Source: Trebonia kvetii (GTDB lineage Bacteria > Actinomycetota > Actinomycetes > Streptosporangiales > Streptosporangiaceae). Taken from it: a stretch of 64,000 bases of DNA. Of this stretch, positions 49,925 to 58,727 are shown piece after piece. Each line of letters begins with the position of its first letter. Position 1 is the first letter of the stretch. Where the stretch lies: assembly GCF_007827045.1 (NCBI RefSeq), contig NZ_RPFW01000003.1, positions 620,001 through 684,000 of the forward strand. Reading direction: 5' to 3'. A model generated the notes under the pieces. The model was not told the origin of the DNA, searched no databases, and worked only from the letters and a program-made list of their open reading frames with translations. A program made the translations under genes and the position numbers.

Positions 49925-50533
49925 TCAGCGGTCGCCGCCGGGACGCCACAGCACGTCGCCGGTGCCCGCGTCGCCTTCGTTGGCTGCCCGGGCCAGGATG
50001 AACAGCAGGTCGGACAGCCGGTTCAGGTACCTGGCCGGCCAGGGGCTCATCGGGTCGCCCTGGTCGGCGACAGCGGCCCAGGCGGTCCGCTCGGCGCGCC
50101 GGACGACGGCCCGCGCCGTGTGCAGCAGCGCGGCGCCCGGTGTGCCGCCGGGCAGCACGAACGACCGCAGGACGGGCAGGTCCGCGTTCCACTCGTCGCA
50201 GGCCGACTCGAGCGCGGTCAGGTAGCTCTCGTCGATGCGCAGCTGCGGGTACTGCGGCGGCGTCTCCGGCAGGGGAGTGGCCAGGTCGGCGCCGCAGTCG
50301 AAGAGCTCGTTCTGGATCCTGCGCAGCAGCGTGACCATCTCGCCGGGTAGTGCGCCGAGGGTGACCGCGGCGCCGATGGCGCAGTTCGCCTCGTCCGTCT
50401 CGGCATAGGCGGCGAGGCGGCTGTCGGTCTTGGCGACCCGCGAGCCGTCGTTGAGTCCCGTGGTGCCCTCGTCGCCGGTCCTGGTGTAGATCCTGGAGAG
50501 CACGACCGGGGTGTCGCGGCTGTCGTCGGTCAT
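49925..50533 (-). CDS. Cob(I)alamin adenosyltransferase, PduO type
   Basis: The 202-aa enzyme makes adenosylcobalamin from ATP and cob(I)alamin. The ATP-binding N-terminus RIYTRTGDEGTTGLNDGSRV, the Asp/Glu region RLAAYAETDEANCAIGAAV and the signature RYLNRLSDLLFILARAAN are intact. Its product is the cofactor of methylmalonyl-CoA mutase, whose accessory genes lie at 60-63 kb. A TAGCGTA/TACGCTA palindrome stands before its start. No cobalamin riboswitch is visible upstream. Confidence 0.95.
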   Translation of the reverse strand: MTDDSRDTPVVLSRIYTRTGDEGTTGLNDGSRVAKTDSRLAAYAETDEANCAIGAAVTLGALPGEMVTLLRRIQNELFDCGADLATPLPETPPQYPQLRIDESYLTALESACDEWNADLPVLRSFVLPGGTPGAALLHTARAVVRRAERTAWAAVADQGDPMSPWPARYLNRLSDLLFILARAANEGDAGTGDVLWRPGGDR

Positions 50534-50543
50534 GGAGCCACCG

Positions 50544-50559
50544 TAGCGTAGTTACGCTA
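50544..50559. promoter_or_regulatory. Palindrome before the adenosyltransferase gene
   Basis: TAGCGTA and TACGCTA are perfect 7-bp arms with a 2-bp spacer, centred 18 bp before the start codon of the adenosyltransferase. It may be an operator overlapping the promoter. Confidence 0.5.
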
Positions 50560-50669
50560 AGTAATCTGAAGTCATGTGTGATCCCTGCATTTACCTGGGT
50601 ATAGAGCCGGAGGTACATACAAGAGGGCAATGAAAGTGACACTCGGTAGTCACATGCGCCAACACCGGG

Positions 50670-50698
50670 GTCCGGCGGTTCTCGGGGGCCCGCCGGAC
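50670..50698. other. G/C hairpin in the divergent gap before the GMC gene
   Basis: GTCCGGCGG and CCGCCGGAC form a 9-bp perfect stem with an 11-nt loop. It lies between divergent genes, upstream of the proposed -10 box of the GMC gene, so a terminator role is unlikely. Its role is unclear. Confidence 0.4.
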
Positions 50699-50745
50699 TC
50701 CGGTTCTTCGCATAGGCCCTCGTTTCGCCCGATAGGGTTTCTTCT

Positions 50746-52389
50746 GTGTTCGACTACGTGATCGTCGGCGGCGGTAGCGCGGGCTGCGTGGTGGCCGCGC
50801 GGCTCGCCGAGGACCCGGGCACCCGGGTGCTGCTTCTCGAGGCCGGGCCGGAGGCCACCGCCATCGACGAGGTGCACATCCCCGCGGCCTACAGCCGGCT
50901 ATTCCGCAGCCAGTACGACTGGAACTACGTGACGCTCCCGCAGGAGCGCGCGGACGGACGCCCGGTCTACTGGCCGCGCGGCAAGGTGCTCGGCGGTTCA
51001 TCGGCGATGAACGCCATGATCTACATCCGGGGCAACCGGGCGGACTACGACACCTGGCGCGACGAGTACGGGTGCACCGGGTGGGGCTTCAGGGACCTGC
51101 TGCCCTACTTCCTGCGCGCGGAGGACAACGCACGCGGCGCGAGTGCCTATCACGGCACCGGCGGCCCGCTCGCGGTGCAGGACCTGCGGCACAAGTCGGC
51201 GCACGCCGAGAACTTCATCGAGGCGGCCACCAGGCGCGGCGCGCTGCGCAACGACGACTTCAACGGGCCGCAGCAGGACGGCGTCGGCTTCTACCAGGTG
51301 ACGCAGCGGGACGGCAGGCGGTGCAGCGCGGCCGACGCCTACCTGGCCACCCGCCCGCAGAACCTGACCGTGATCACCGGCGCGTTCGTCACTGGTCTTG
51401 TCATCGAGGGTGGCCGGGCCGCGGGGGTGACCTACCGGCACGAGGGCCGGGAGGAGACGGCGCGCGCCGAGGCCGAGATCGTGCTGGCCGCGGGCGCGAT
51501 CGGCACGCCGCAGCTGCTGATGCTCTCCGGCATCGGCCCGGCCGATCAGCTGCGCGAGCATGGCGTCTACGTGATCGACGACATGCCCTCGGTGGGCGCC
51601 AACCTGATCGACCACCCGGGCGTGCCCGTCCTGTGGTCCACACCGGGCGTCAAGGGGCTGTGGGAGTCGACGGGCAACGGCGGTGTCGCCCGCTGGAAGT
51701 TGACCCGCAAGGGGCCGCTCACCTCGAACATCGCCGAGGCCGGCGGCTTTGCCCGCAGCGACCCCCGGCTGTCCGCGCCCGACCTGCAGTGGCACGTGCT
51801 GCCGGTCGGCTACCGCGAGCAGGGGCTGACCGACCCGGCCCGGCGCGCGATGACGGTGCTTGTCACGCTGGTCGACGTGGCGAGCAGGGGGAGGATCAGG
51901 CTCGCGTCGCGCGACCCGCGGCACCGGCCGCTTATCGACCCCGGCTACCTGTCCGACGTACGCGATCTCAACGCGCTCGCGGTCGGCGTCCGGATGGCCC
52001 GCGACTACGGCACCGCCGCGCCGCTGTCCAAGATCTGCACGGCCGAGCTGGCGCCGGGCGACGGCGTGAACACCGACCACGAGATGCGCGACTACATCCG
52101 CGGCTCGGTGGTCACCGTCTATCACCCGGCGGGCACCTGCGCGATGGGCGGCGACGTGGCGAAGTCGGCGAGCGGCTACGACAGCGTGACCGACCCGCAG
52201 CTGCGCGTCCGCGGCATTAACGGCCTGCGCGTCGTCGACGCGTCGGTCATGCCGACCCTGCCGCGCGGCAACACCAACGCCCCGGTGATCGCGATCGCGG
52301 AGCGGGCGGCCGACCTCATCGCCGGCCGTGCCCCGCTTGCACCGCGAGACCCGGAGACAGTACCGGCGGCCCCGTCCGCCGCGGGCTAA
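50746..52389 (+). CDS. GMC-family FAD oxidoreductase (choline dehydrogenase-like)
   Basis: The 547-aa flavoprotein has the N-terminal FAD loop DYVIVGGGSAGCVVAARLAE, GMC signature 1 (WPRGKVLGGSSAMNAMIYIR), signature 2 (GAIGTPQLLMLSGIGP) and the C-terminal catalytic region HPAGTCAMGGD with the conserved His, plus NTNAPVIAIAERAADLI. It oxidises an alcohol, perhaps choline or a polyethylene-glycol-like substrate. GTG 50746 lies 7 nt after TAGGGT (50733-50738), so the mRNA is probably leaderless. An aldehyde dehydrogenase gene converges on it. Confidence 0.95.
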   Translation: MFDYVIVGGGSAGCVVAARLAEDPGTRVLLLEAGPEATAIDEVHIPAAYSRLFRSQYDWNYVTLPQERADGRPVYWPRGKVLGGSSAMNAMIYIRGNRADYDTWRDEYGCTGWGFRDLLPYFLRAEDNARGASAYHGTGGPLAVQDLRHKSAHAENFIEAATRRGALRNDDFNGPQQDGVGFYQVTQRDGRRCSAADAYLATRPQNLTVITGAFVTGLVIEGGRAAGVTYRHEGREETARAEAEIVLAAGAIGTPQLLMLSGIGPADQLREHGVYVIDDMPSVGANLIDHPGVPVLWSTPGVKGLWESTGNGGVARWKLTRKGPLTSNIAEAGGFARSDPRLSAPDLQWHVLPVGYREQGLTDPARRAMTVLVTLVDVASRGRIRLASRDPRHRPLIDPGYLSDVRDLNALAVGVRMARDYGTAAPLSKICTAELAPGDGVNTDHEMRDYIRGSVVTVYHPAGTCAMGGDVAKSASGYDSVTDPQLRVRGINGLRVVDASVMPTLPRGNTNAPVIAIAERAADLIAGRAPLAPRDPETVPAAPSAAG

Positions 52390-52411
52390 GCAGCAACCGC
52401 TTATCCGCGCC

Positions 52412-53968
52412 TTACCCGCGCCGCCTCTTCGGCTGGTACAGGCGGCCGTGCAGCACGGTGACCAGCTTGACGATCCGGTCCATGTCGTCCGATGTCCGGC
52501 GGAAGCTGGTGGTGAGCACCACCGGCTTCATCCACTGCCTGGTGATCGACTTGGCCCGGGAGAACTCGCGCAGGCCGTCGGCGCCGTGGATCCGGCCGAA
52601 CCCGGACTCGCCGCTGCCGCCGAACGGCAGTGCGGGCACCGCGGCGAACGAGATCACCGAGTTGACCGAGGTCATGCCCGACCGCAGGGCGCGCGCGGCG
52701 CGCAGCCCGGCCCGGCGCCCCTTGGTGAACACCGAGGACCCGAGCGCGTACGGCGATGCGTTGGCGAGCCGCACGGCGTCGTTCAGCGACGCCACCGGGG
52801 TGACGGTAACCACCGGCCCGAAGGTCTCCTCGCGCTGCGCTGCGCTCTCCTCTGGCACGTCCACGAGCACCACCGGCGTGACGTACGGCGCGCGCACCGA
52901 GTCGAGCCCGCCGTACAGTGCGCGGCCCCCGCGTGCCGTCGCGTCGGCCAGGTGCCGTTCCACCACGTCGACCTGCCCGGGCAGCGTCATCGGCCCGTAG
53001 GTGGCGGACGCGTCGTCGCCGGGCCGCAGCTTCGACACCCGGTCGGACAGCTTGTCGAGGAACGCGTGGTACACCGACTCGACCACGTAGACCCGCTCCA
53101 CGCCGACGCAGGTCTGCCCGGCGTTGGACATGGCTCCCCAGGCCGCGGCGTCCGCGGCGGCGTCCAGGTCGGCGTCGGCCGCGACGAGCAGCGCGTCCTT
53201 GCCGCCGCACTCGGCGAGCACCGGGGTCAGGGTCTCCGCGGCGGCGGCGAGCACCTTGCGCGCGGTGGGCGCGGACCCGGTGAACGCCAGCTTGTTCACG
53301 CCCGACTTGGCCAGCTCCGCGCCAGTGGCGCCGAGCCCGGTGACGAGCTGCAGCACCGGCTCGGTGTCGCCGAACACCTCGGAGAGCACCTCGCCGAACG
53401 ACTGCACCAGCCATTGCCCGACACCGGTGGTCAGCTCCGACGGCTTGAACACCACGGCGTTGCCCGCGGCGAGCGCGTACCCGATCGAGCCCATCGGGGT
53501 GAACACCGGGTAGTTCCACGGCCCGATCACGCCGACCACGCCGAGCGGCTGGTATTCCACGGAAGCCGACTGGTTGAGCATGGCGATCCCGGTGGACACT
53601 CGACGGGGCTTGAGCACGGACCGCGCGTGCTTGGCGGCCCAGTCCAGGTGCAGGATCGTGTTGACGATCTCCAGCGTGGCGTCGTCCAGCGGCTTGCCCG
53701 TCTCGTCGTGCACCAGCTGCGCCAGACGCCCCATGTACCGGGTGAGGTGCGACTTCCACGCCAGCAGCCGCAGCCGCCGGTCCGCGTAGGACAGCCCGCC
53801 CCACCAGGCCGCCGCCGACCGGGCGCGGCGCACCGCGAGGGCGACCTCACGTTCACCGTCTATCCCGTAGGTGGCGAGAACCTCGCCGGTCGCCGGGTTT
53901 ACCGACTCGAACGTCTCACGCACCGTGCCCCACGACGGAACCGTGGGCGAAACCGCAGAACCTGCCAT
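52412..53968 (-). CDS. Aldehyde dehydrogenase family protein
   Basis: The 518-aa enzyme has the ALDH fold: NAD site GPWNYPVFTPMGSIGYALAA, catalytic Glu in VLAECGGKDALLVA, catalytic Cys in WGAMSNAGQTCVGVERVYV and FGPVVTVTPV. It is of the class annotated as succinate-semialdehyde or fatty-aldehyde dehydrogenase; the C-terminal LPFGGSGESGFGRIHG is typical. It converges on a GMC alcohol oxidase/dehydrogenase gene with 22 bp between stops, and the pair could act in sequence on one alcohol. GGGGA precedes ATG 53968. Confidence 0.95.
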   Translation of the reverse strand: MAGSAVSPTVPSWGTVRETFESVNPATGEVLATYGIDGEREVALAVRRARSAAAWWGGLSYADRRLRLLAWKSHLTRYMGRLAQLVHDETGKPLDDATLEIVNTILHLDWAAKHARSVLKPRRVSTGIAMLNQSASVEYQPLGVVGVIGPWNYPVFTPMGSIGYALAAGNAVVFKPSELTTGVGQWLVQSFGEVLSEVFGDTEPVLQLVTGLGATGAELAKSGVNKLAFTGSAPTARKVLAAAAETLTPVLAECGGKDALLVAADADLDAAADAAAWGAMSNAGQTCVGVERVYVVESVYHAFLDKLSDRVSKLRPGDDASATYGPMTLPGQVDVVERHLADATARGGRALYGGLDSVRAPYVTPVVLVDVPEESAAQREETFGPVVTVTPVASLNDAVRLANASPYALGSSVFTKGRRAGLRAARALRSGMTSVNSVISFAAVPALPFGGSGESGFGRIHGADGLREFSRAKSITRQWMKPVVLTTSFRRTSDDMDRIVKLVTVLHGRLYQPKRRRG

Positions 53969-54110
53969 GTCCCCAGTATCTCCCGGGGGACGACCCCCCG
54001 TACCCCCCGCTGTTCACCCGAGCGGGGCCGATCGCAACAAACGCGAGTGTATCGGCCCCGCCCGGGCGAACAAGAGCAGCTCGTGGGACGCCCGGAGTAC
54101 CGTAAGGACC

Positions 54111-54791
54111 GTGCCCGACCGCCCGTACACGATCGTGAGCTGCGCCGTTTCCGTCGACGGCTGCCTGGACGACGGATCGCCAGAGCGGCTGATCCTGTCC
54201 GGCCCGGAGGACCTCGACGAGGTGGACGAACTGCGCGCCCGCGCCGATGCGATCCTGATCGGCGCCGGCACGATCCGCGCCGACAACCCGCGACTGCTGG
54301 TCCGCGACCCCGCGCGGGTGGCCGCACGGGAGCGGGCGGGCAGGCCGCCGCACCCGCTGCGCGTCACGCTGACCACGACCGGCGACATCGACCCGGCCGC
54401 CCGCTTCTTCGCCGGCCCAGGCACTCCCCTCGTCTACGCCGCGTCCGCCGCCGTGCCGGCGGCGAAGCGGAATCTCGGCGGTGCGGCGGTCGTCATCGAC
54501 GCGGGCGCGGAGCCGTCCGTCGCCGCCGTCTTGGCCGATCTTCATTCCGAACGGTTGGTGGCTACTCTCCTCGCGGAACCCGGCGCCATAATGGCGCGCG
54601 ACCTGCTGGCGGGAAACTTGGCCGACGAACTCCGGCTGGCGATCGCCCCATTCCTCGTCGGCGACAAAACGGCACCGCGATTCGCCATGCCCGCACATTA
54701 TCCGCAGAATCCCGACGCTCCGATGACCCTGGAAGACGTCCGCCGCCTCGGCGATCTCGTGATCATTCGCTACCGGATAATGCGCGCGTAA
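54111..54791 (+). CDS. RibD C-terminal / dihydrofolate reductase-fold protein
   Basis: The 226-aa protein matches the RibD reductase domain: YTIVSCAVSVDGCLDDGSPE, RARADAILIGAGTIRADNPR, RVTLTTTGDIDP and ELRLAIAPFLVGDK. Stand-alone members reduce pyrimidines in riboflavin-type pathways or act on other NADPH-dependent substrates. The deaminase half of RibD is absent and no riboflavin genes are near. GTG 54111 lies 7 nt after TACCGT, suggesting a leaderless mRNA. Confidence 0.88.
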   Translation: MPDRPYTIVSCAVSVDGCLDDGSPERLILSGPEDLDEVDELRARADAILIGAGTIRADNPRLLVRDPARVAARERAGRPPHPLRVTLTTTGDIDPAARFFAGPGTPLVYAASAAVPAAKRNLGGAAVVIDAGAEPSVAAVLADLHSERLVATLLAEPGAIMARDLLAGNLADELRLAIAPFLVGDKTAPRFAMPAHYPQNPDAPMTLEDVRRLGDLVIIRYRIMRA

Positions 54792-54918
54792 CAGGGTGTT
54801 CGACGGCGGGATATTGACGCGGAAACGAGACATCGTAAGCATGGAGACGGGCGGACGCGGGCGATACCGTACCGGCGGGAAATATCGGGCGTGCTAACCG
54901 GCGGACGGGAGATGCGCG

Positions 54919-56817
54919 GTGAAAGCTACTGTCGTTGGAATCCATGGCGATCTTGCCGGACAGCGATTTCCTGTCGGCGACTCGCCGGTCACCTTCGGGC
55001 GCGGCGAGGATAACGACATCGTCATCTCCGATCCCGCGGTCTCCCGGGTGCACGCGGAACTGCGCCAGGAGGCCGACGGCTTCGTGGTCGCCGACCGCGG
55101 CAGCGCCAACGGCACCCGGGTGAATGGCGTGCTCATCACCGGCGCTGAGCGGCTGCGGCCCGGCGATGAGATCGAGATCGCGCACCACCGGTTCACCTTC
55201 GAGGCGATCGACGCGGGCGCGGTGACCGTGGCGGCGAACACCAAGCGGATCACCGAGGCGGTCAAGTCGGAGCCTGTCCTGCGGGTCACGGTCAGCGGCG
55301 GCGGGCCTGTCGGCCTGGCCTTCGCGCTGATCCTCGCCGACCTCATGGGTCCCAAGGTGGCGATCAGGATATACAACGGCCGCTGGAAGCGGGACGGCCG
55401 CAAGGTGGTATGGAAGGGTCACGACGAGGGCAACGTCCGCCGCATGCAGGTGGTGACCATCCAGAGCCGCCAGTTCCTCAAGATGCCGCAGGAAATGCAG
55501 GACTGCCTGTTCACCCCGGGCAACTACACCGAGATGTGGCCGTCGGGGCCGGACTCGGTCAACAATGTCGGCCCGCGCAACATCCGCATCGCCTACATCG
55601 AGGACCAGCTGCTCGAGCTCGCCAACAAGAAGCGCGGCCAGATCGAGCTCATCCCCGAGCCCTACGACGCGGAGTCGGCCGCCAGCGAGACGGTCAAGCA
55701 GCACGTCCTGGCGATCTGCGAGGGCAGCAGGTCGCGGACGTTCTCCTACTACAAGCCCAAGTTCGGCGCGGCCGACTTCAGCCTGTACGGGCTTGACGGC
55801 GAGCAGCTGTCCGACATGGTCCTCGGCCTGCGGGTGAAGTCGCTGCTGCCCGACCCGATGGCGGTGCTGCTCACCGTGTCGCAGAACCGGTTCCTGCTCA
55901 ACTCGCTGAACGGCGAGGGCTTCCTGAACATGCGGCTCACCGACCAGGAGGCGAACGAGGCGGTCGGCATCAACCCCATCAAGCAGACGTTCAGCGGCTG
56001 CATTCAGTCGGAGCCCTGCCTGCTCGAGCTCGGCCCGCGCGGCGACTTCATGTGCGGCACGCACCACACGCTGTTCCTGCCCGCCCTGCTGCGCGGGTCC
56101 GCGTTCTGGTCGCGGGTGCAGGAGGGTCTCGCCCTGTTCGGCGTCCCGCCGGAGAACCTGACCGCGGTGACCGGCTTCCAGCTGAACATGGTGCAGCGGC
56201 CGAGGTTCTCCGTCCGGCTGTACCCGCCGACCGCCACGACGCCTGGCACGTTCGGCTTCCTGCTCGGCGACGCGGCCAATGCGATCCACTTCTGGCCGGG
56301 CCGCGGCCTGAACAGCGGGCTGGCCTCGGCGATCTCGCTGGCACGGTGCCTGGCCAGGCCGCGGCGCGGCACGACGCTGCGGGAGGCCGACTTCACCAGG
56401 CACGAGGCGGTGATGTCCATGCTGCAGTACCGGCACAAGAGCCGGGCGTGGCTGCAGATGGTCACCGCGGACGAAGACGGCAACTTCCGCGCGATCAAGG
56501 ACATCATCGCCCAGGGCATCACCGAGGGCGACGAGGGTCACTTCGACCCGGAGGCCGATCTCGAGGAGCTGCTGCTCCGGGTAACCCAGATCAGGGACCG
56601 GCTCGCGTCCCGCATCGACGGCCTGCCCGATGACGCCACCCTCCGCACTCACCTGGAGTCACTGGCCGCCCCGCTGCTGCACACCCTGGTCGCCAGCGGC
56701 CCGTGGGACACCGTGAACGTCGGCGGCGAAGAGGTAGAGATCGACTGGCTGCTCGAGGATCCCCAGCCCACTCAGCCCCCCGCGCCGCCCAAGCTAGCCG
56801 CCACCCCGGCCCGCTGA
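54919..56817 (+). CDS. FHA domain fused to a FAD-dependent monooxygenase-like protein
   Basis: Residues 1-97 of this 632-aa protein form an FHA phosphothreonine-binding domain (FGRGEDNDIVISD, SRVHAEL, GSANGTRVNGVLI). From ~120 follows a flavoprotein monooxygenase module: the FAD loop VTVSGGGPVGLAFALILADL at 125-144, a middle region (FTPGNYTEMWPSGPDSVNNV, RNIRIAYIEDQLLELANKK) recalling MICAL- and PHBH-like enzymes, and the second FAD motif LLGDAANAIHFWPGRGLNSG near 447. A ~150-residue C-terminal helical region ends in a Pro-rich tail. The fusion suggests an oxygenase recruited to, or controlled by, Ser/Thr-phosphorylated partners. GTG 54919 follows GGGAG. Confidence 0.88.
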   Translation: MKATVVGIHGDLAGQRFPVGDSPVTFGRGEDNDIVISDPAVSRVHAELRQEADGFVVADRGSANGTRVNGVLITGAERLRPGDEIEIAHHRFTFEAIDAGAVTVAANTKRITEAVKSEPVLRVTVSGGGPVGLAFALILADLMGPKVAIRIYNGRWKRDGRKVVWKGHDEGNVRRMQVVTIQSRQFLKMPQEMQDCLFTPGNYTEMWPSGPDSVNNVGPRNIRIAYIEDQLLELANKKRGQIELIPEPYDAESAASETVKQHVLAICEGSRSRTFSYYKPKFGAADFSLYGLDGEQLSDMVLGLRVKSLLPDPMAVLLTVSQNRFLLNSLNGEGFLNMRLTDQEANEAVGINPIKQTFSGCIQSEPCLLELGPRGDFMCGTHHTLFLPALLRGSAFWSRVQEGLALFGVPPENLTAVTGFQLNMVQRPRFSVRLYPPTATTPGTFGFLLGDAANAIHFWPGRGLNSGLASAISLARCLARPRRGTTLREADFTRHEAVMSMLQYRHKSRAWLQMVTADEDGNFRAIKDIIAQGITEGDEGHFDPEADLEELLLRVTQIRDRLASRIDGLPDDATLRTHLESLAAPLLHTLVASGPWDTVNVGGEEVEIDWLLEDPQPTQPPAPPKLAATPAR

Positions 56818-56830
56818 CCCGCCTGGCCGT

Positions 56831-57556
56831 CTACTCCCCGTCCCAGGTGGTCGGCAGCGTCCCGCCGTGCAGGGCGGCGGGGTTGACGGTGCGGACGATC
56901 TCGCTGAGCACGATGCGGACGTAGTTCTCGCCCACCCACAGGTGCTTGGCGCCGTCCACCCCGATCACGGTAGCCTTGGGCACCCGGGCGAAGCGCTGCC
57001 GTGCCTCGTCGGGGCGCAGGTAGTCGTCGAACTCGGGCACCAGTGCGGTCAGCGGCCTGCCCGAGGCGGCCCAGCGGTCCAGGTCCTCGTCGGTGGCCCG
57101 GCGCAGCGGCGGTGACAGCAGGATGCCGCCGGTGACACCGGGCAGCAGGCCCCACTTGAGCGTCAGTTCGGTACCGAAGGACCAGCCGAGCAGCCAGACG
57201 TCCGGCAGGCCCGCGGCGACCGCGTAGCCGACCGCGGCCTCGACGTCCAGCCGCTCGGTCTCGCCGCCGCCGAACTCCCCCTCGCTCCTGCCCTGGTCCG
57301 AGATGGTGCCCCTGGTATTGAAGCGGAGCACGGCCAGGTCCGCCAGCGCGGGCAGGCGCGCCGCCGCCTTGCGGTACACGTGGCTGTCCATCATGCCGCC
57401 GTGCGTGGGCAGCGGGTGCAGGCAGACCAGCGTGCCCGCCGGGTCGCGGTCCGCGGGCAGCGCCAGCTCGCCGATCAGCCGCAGGCCGTCCGCCGTGGTC
57501 AGCGTGATGGGTGCCCGCCTGGCGGGCAGCACCGTCATGGCCCTGATGTCGGTCAC
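56831..57556 (-). CDS. Alpha/beta hydrolase
   Basis: The 241-aa protein has the nucleophile elbow LLGWSFGTEL, the oxyanion region VCLHPLPTHGGMM, an Asp candidate in VPEFDDYLRPDEA and the catalytic His in VDGAKHLWVGENYV. It resembles dienelactone-hydrolase-like and peptidase-like small hydrolases. GTG 57556 after GGGAG is the best start; the frame is open to 57673 across the neighbouring gene. It is the second gene after the small zinc-ribbon gene. Substrate unknown. Confidence 0.87.
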   Translation of the reverse strand: MTDIRAMTVLPARRAPITLTTADGLRLIGELALPADRDPAGTLVCLHPLPTHGGMMDSHVYRKAAARLPALADLAVLRFNTRGTISDQGRSEGEFGGGETERLDVEAAVGYAVAAGLPDVWLLGWSFGTELTLKWGLLPGVTGGILLSPPLRRATDEDLDRWAASGRPLTALVPEFDDYLRPDEARQRFARVPKATVIGVDGAKHLWVGENYVRIVLSEIVRTVNPAALHGGTLPTTWDGE

Positions 57557-57572
57557 CGAATCTCCCGTTGTC

Positions 57573-57845
57573 TCATCCTGGTCTGCGCTGCAGGCGGCGC
57601 TGCCAGCACACCGTATGCCAGTGCCGCCGCGCCGTCGCGCCCGAGTGGGTCGGCCACACCACGACGTGCGCAACCCCGGGGTAGAGCTCCTGGTCGCAGC
57701 CCGGGCAGCGGTACGGCTTGGTCGCGGCGGCGCCGGGCACCGGACGCACGATCCAGTCGCCGTCCGGCCAGTCCTCGATCCGTTCCGGGCCGAGGGGCGC
57801 GGACGGGACGGCGGGCCGGACTTTCCGGGTCTTGCGCGGGCTCAC
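57573..57845 (-). CDS. Small zinc-ribbon-like protein (often labelled ATP/GTP-binding)
   Basis: The ~90-aa product starts at GTG 57845 (VSPRKTRKVRP) and has a CPGCDQELYPG pair and a later HWHTVCW, giving Cys and His ligands for one zinc. No P-loop is present, so the common label ATP/GTP-binding protein is not supported. TAGGCT on the minus strand lies 8 nt before the GTG, suggesting a leaderless mRNA. It diverges from nucS and is followed by the hydrolase gene. Confidence 0.8.
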   Translation of the reverse strand: MSPRKTRKVRPAVPSAPLGPERIEDWPDGDWIVRPVPGAAATKPYRCPGCDQELYPGVAHVVVWPTHSGATARRHWHTVCWQRRLQRRPG

Positions 57846-57934
57846 GGCGATACAGCCTATCCAGCTATGCGGGGGCAATGGTCTGCTAGTGGCAACGCAT
57901 CGCGAGCGGCCGCTAGTCCCACTAAAGTGCCTGT

Positions 57935-58609
57935 GTGCGACTCGTCATCGCGCGGTGCAGCGTCGATTACGACGGCAGGCTCACCGCCCACCTCCCGTCC
58001 GCCCTCCGGCTCCTCATCGTGAAGGCCGACGGGTCCGTGCTCGTCCATTCCGACGGCGGTTCCTACAAGCCGCTCAACTGGATGTCGCCGCCCTGCCGGC
58101 TGACCGAGCACCCGGCGGCCGGCGACGAGCCCGGCAAGTGGACGGTGACCAACAAGGCAGGCGAGACGCTGACGATCACCATCACGGAGACCGTCTCCGA
58201 CACCTCCGTCGACCTGGGCATCGACCCGGGCCTGGTCAAGGACGGCGTCGAGGCCCACCTGCAGGAGCTGCTCGCCGAGCAGCTGCACCTGCTCGGCGAC
58301 GGCTGGCGGCTGATCCGCCGCGAGTACCCCACGCCCATCGGCCCCGTCGACATCATGTGCCGCGACGACTCGGGCGCGCACGTCGCCATCGAGATGAAGC
58401 GCCACGCGGGCATCGACGCGGTGGAGCAGCTCACCAGGTACCTGGAGCTGCTGAACAGGGACCCGCTGCTTTCGCCGGTGCAGGGCGTGCTCGCCGCGCA
58501 GACGATCAAGCTGCAGGCGCGCACGCTCGCCGAGGATCGCGGCATCCGGTGCGTGGTGCTGGACTACGACGCGATGCGCGGCATCGTGCGCGAGGGAACG
58601 CTCTTCTAG
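57935..58609 (+). CDS. nucS: Mismatch endonuclease NucS (EndoMS)
   Basis: The 224-aa nuclease has an N-terminal dimerisation/DNA-binding half and a C-terminal RecB-like nuclease with PVDIMCRDD, the IEMKRHAGIDAVEQLTRYLE region holding the Glu-x-Lys of the active site, and VLAAQTIKLQARTLAEDRGI. Actinobacteria lack MutS/MutL and use NucS for mismatch repair. GTG 57935 lies 6 nt after TAAAGT (57923-57928), so the mRNA is probably leaderless. Confidence 0.96.
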   Translation: MRLVIARCSVDYDGRLTAHLPSALRLLIVKADGSVLVHSDGGSYKPLNWMSPPCRLTEHPAAGDEPGKWTVTNKAGETLTITITETVSDTSVDLGIDPGLVKDGVEAHLQELLAEQLHLLGDGWRLIRREYPTPIGPVDIMCRDDSGAHVAIEMKRHAGIDAVEQLTRYLELLNRDPLLSPVQGVLAAQTIKLQARTLAEDRGIRCVVLDYDAMRGIVREGTLF

Positions 58610-58662
58610 CCGCTTGTCGCAACGCTGCCCGAACCAAGGGCGGCGACCGGAGCCAGGAAAGC

Positions 58663-58699
58663 GTTGAGGCCCCCGGCTGAAACAGCCGGGGGCCTCAAC
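58663..58699. terminator. Bidirectional terminator, 17-bp stem
   Basis: GTTGAGGCCCCCGGCTG and CAGCCGGGGGCCTCAAC pair perfectly around an AAA loop. It lies between the convergent nucS and coiled-coil genes. Confidence 0.92.
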
Positions 58700-58727
58700 T
58701 AGCCCTCAAGTCCCGTCTTGGGTGACG

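Noticed and set aside
50534..50745. Cobalamin riboswitch before the adenosyltransferase gene
   Set aside because: The conserved B12-box and core elements are not recognisable on the minus strand; only a short palindrome is present.
52328..54817. 829-codon plus-strand frame over the aldehyde dehydrogenase
   Set aside because: It is an antisense shadow of a gene with an intact active site; the composition (Arg/His/Gly/Asp rich) is typical of such shadows.
54763..56652. 629-codon minus-strand frame over the FHA-monooxygenase
   Set aside because: Antisense shadow with no domain; the sense strand has full FHA and FAD motifs.
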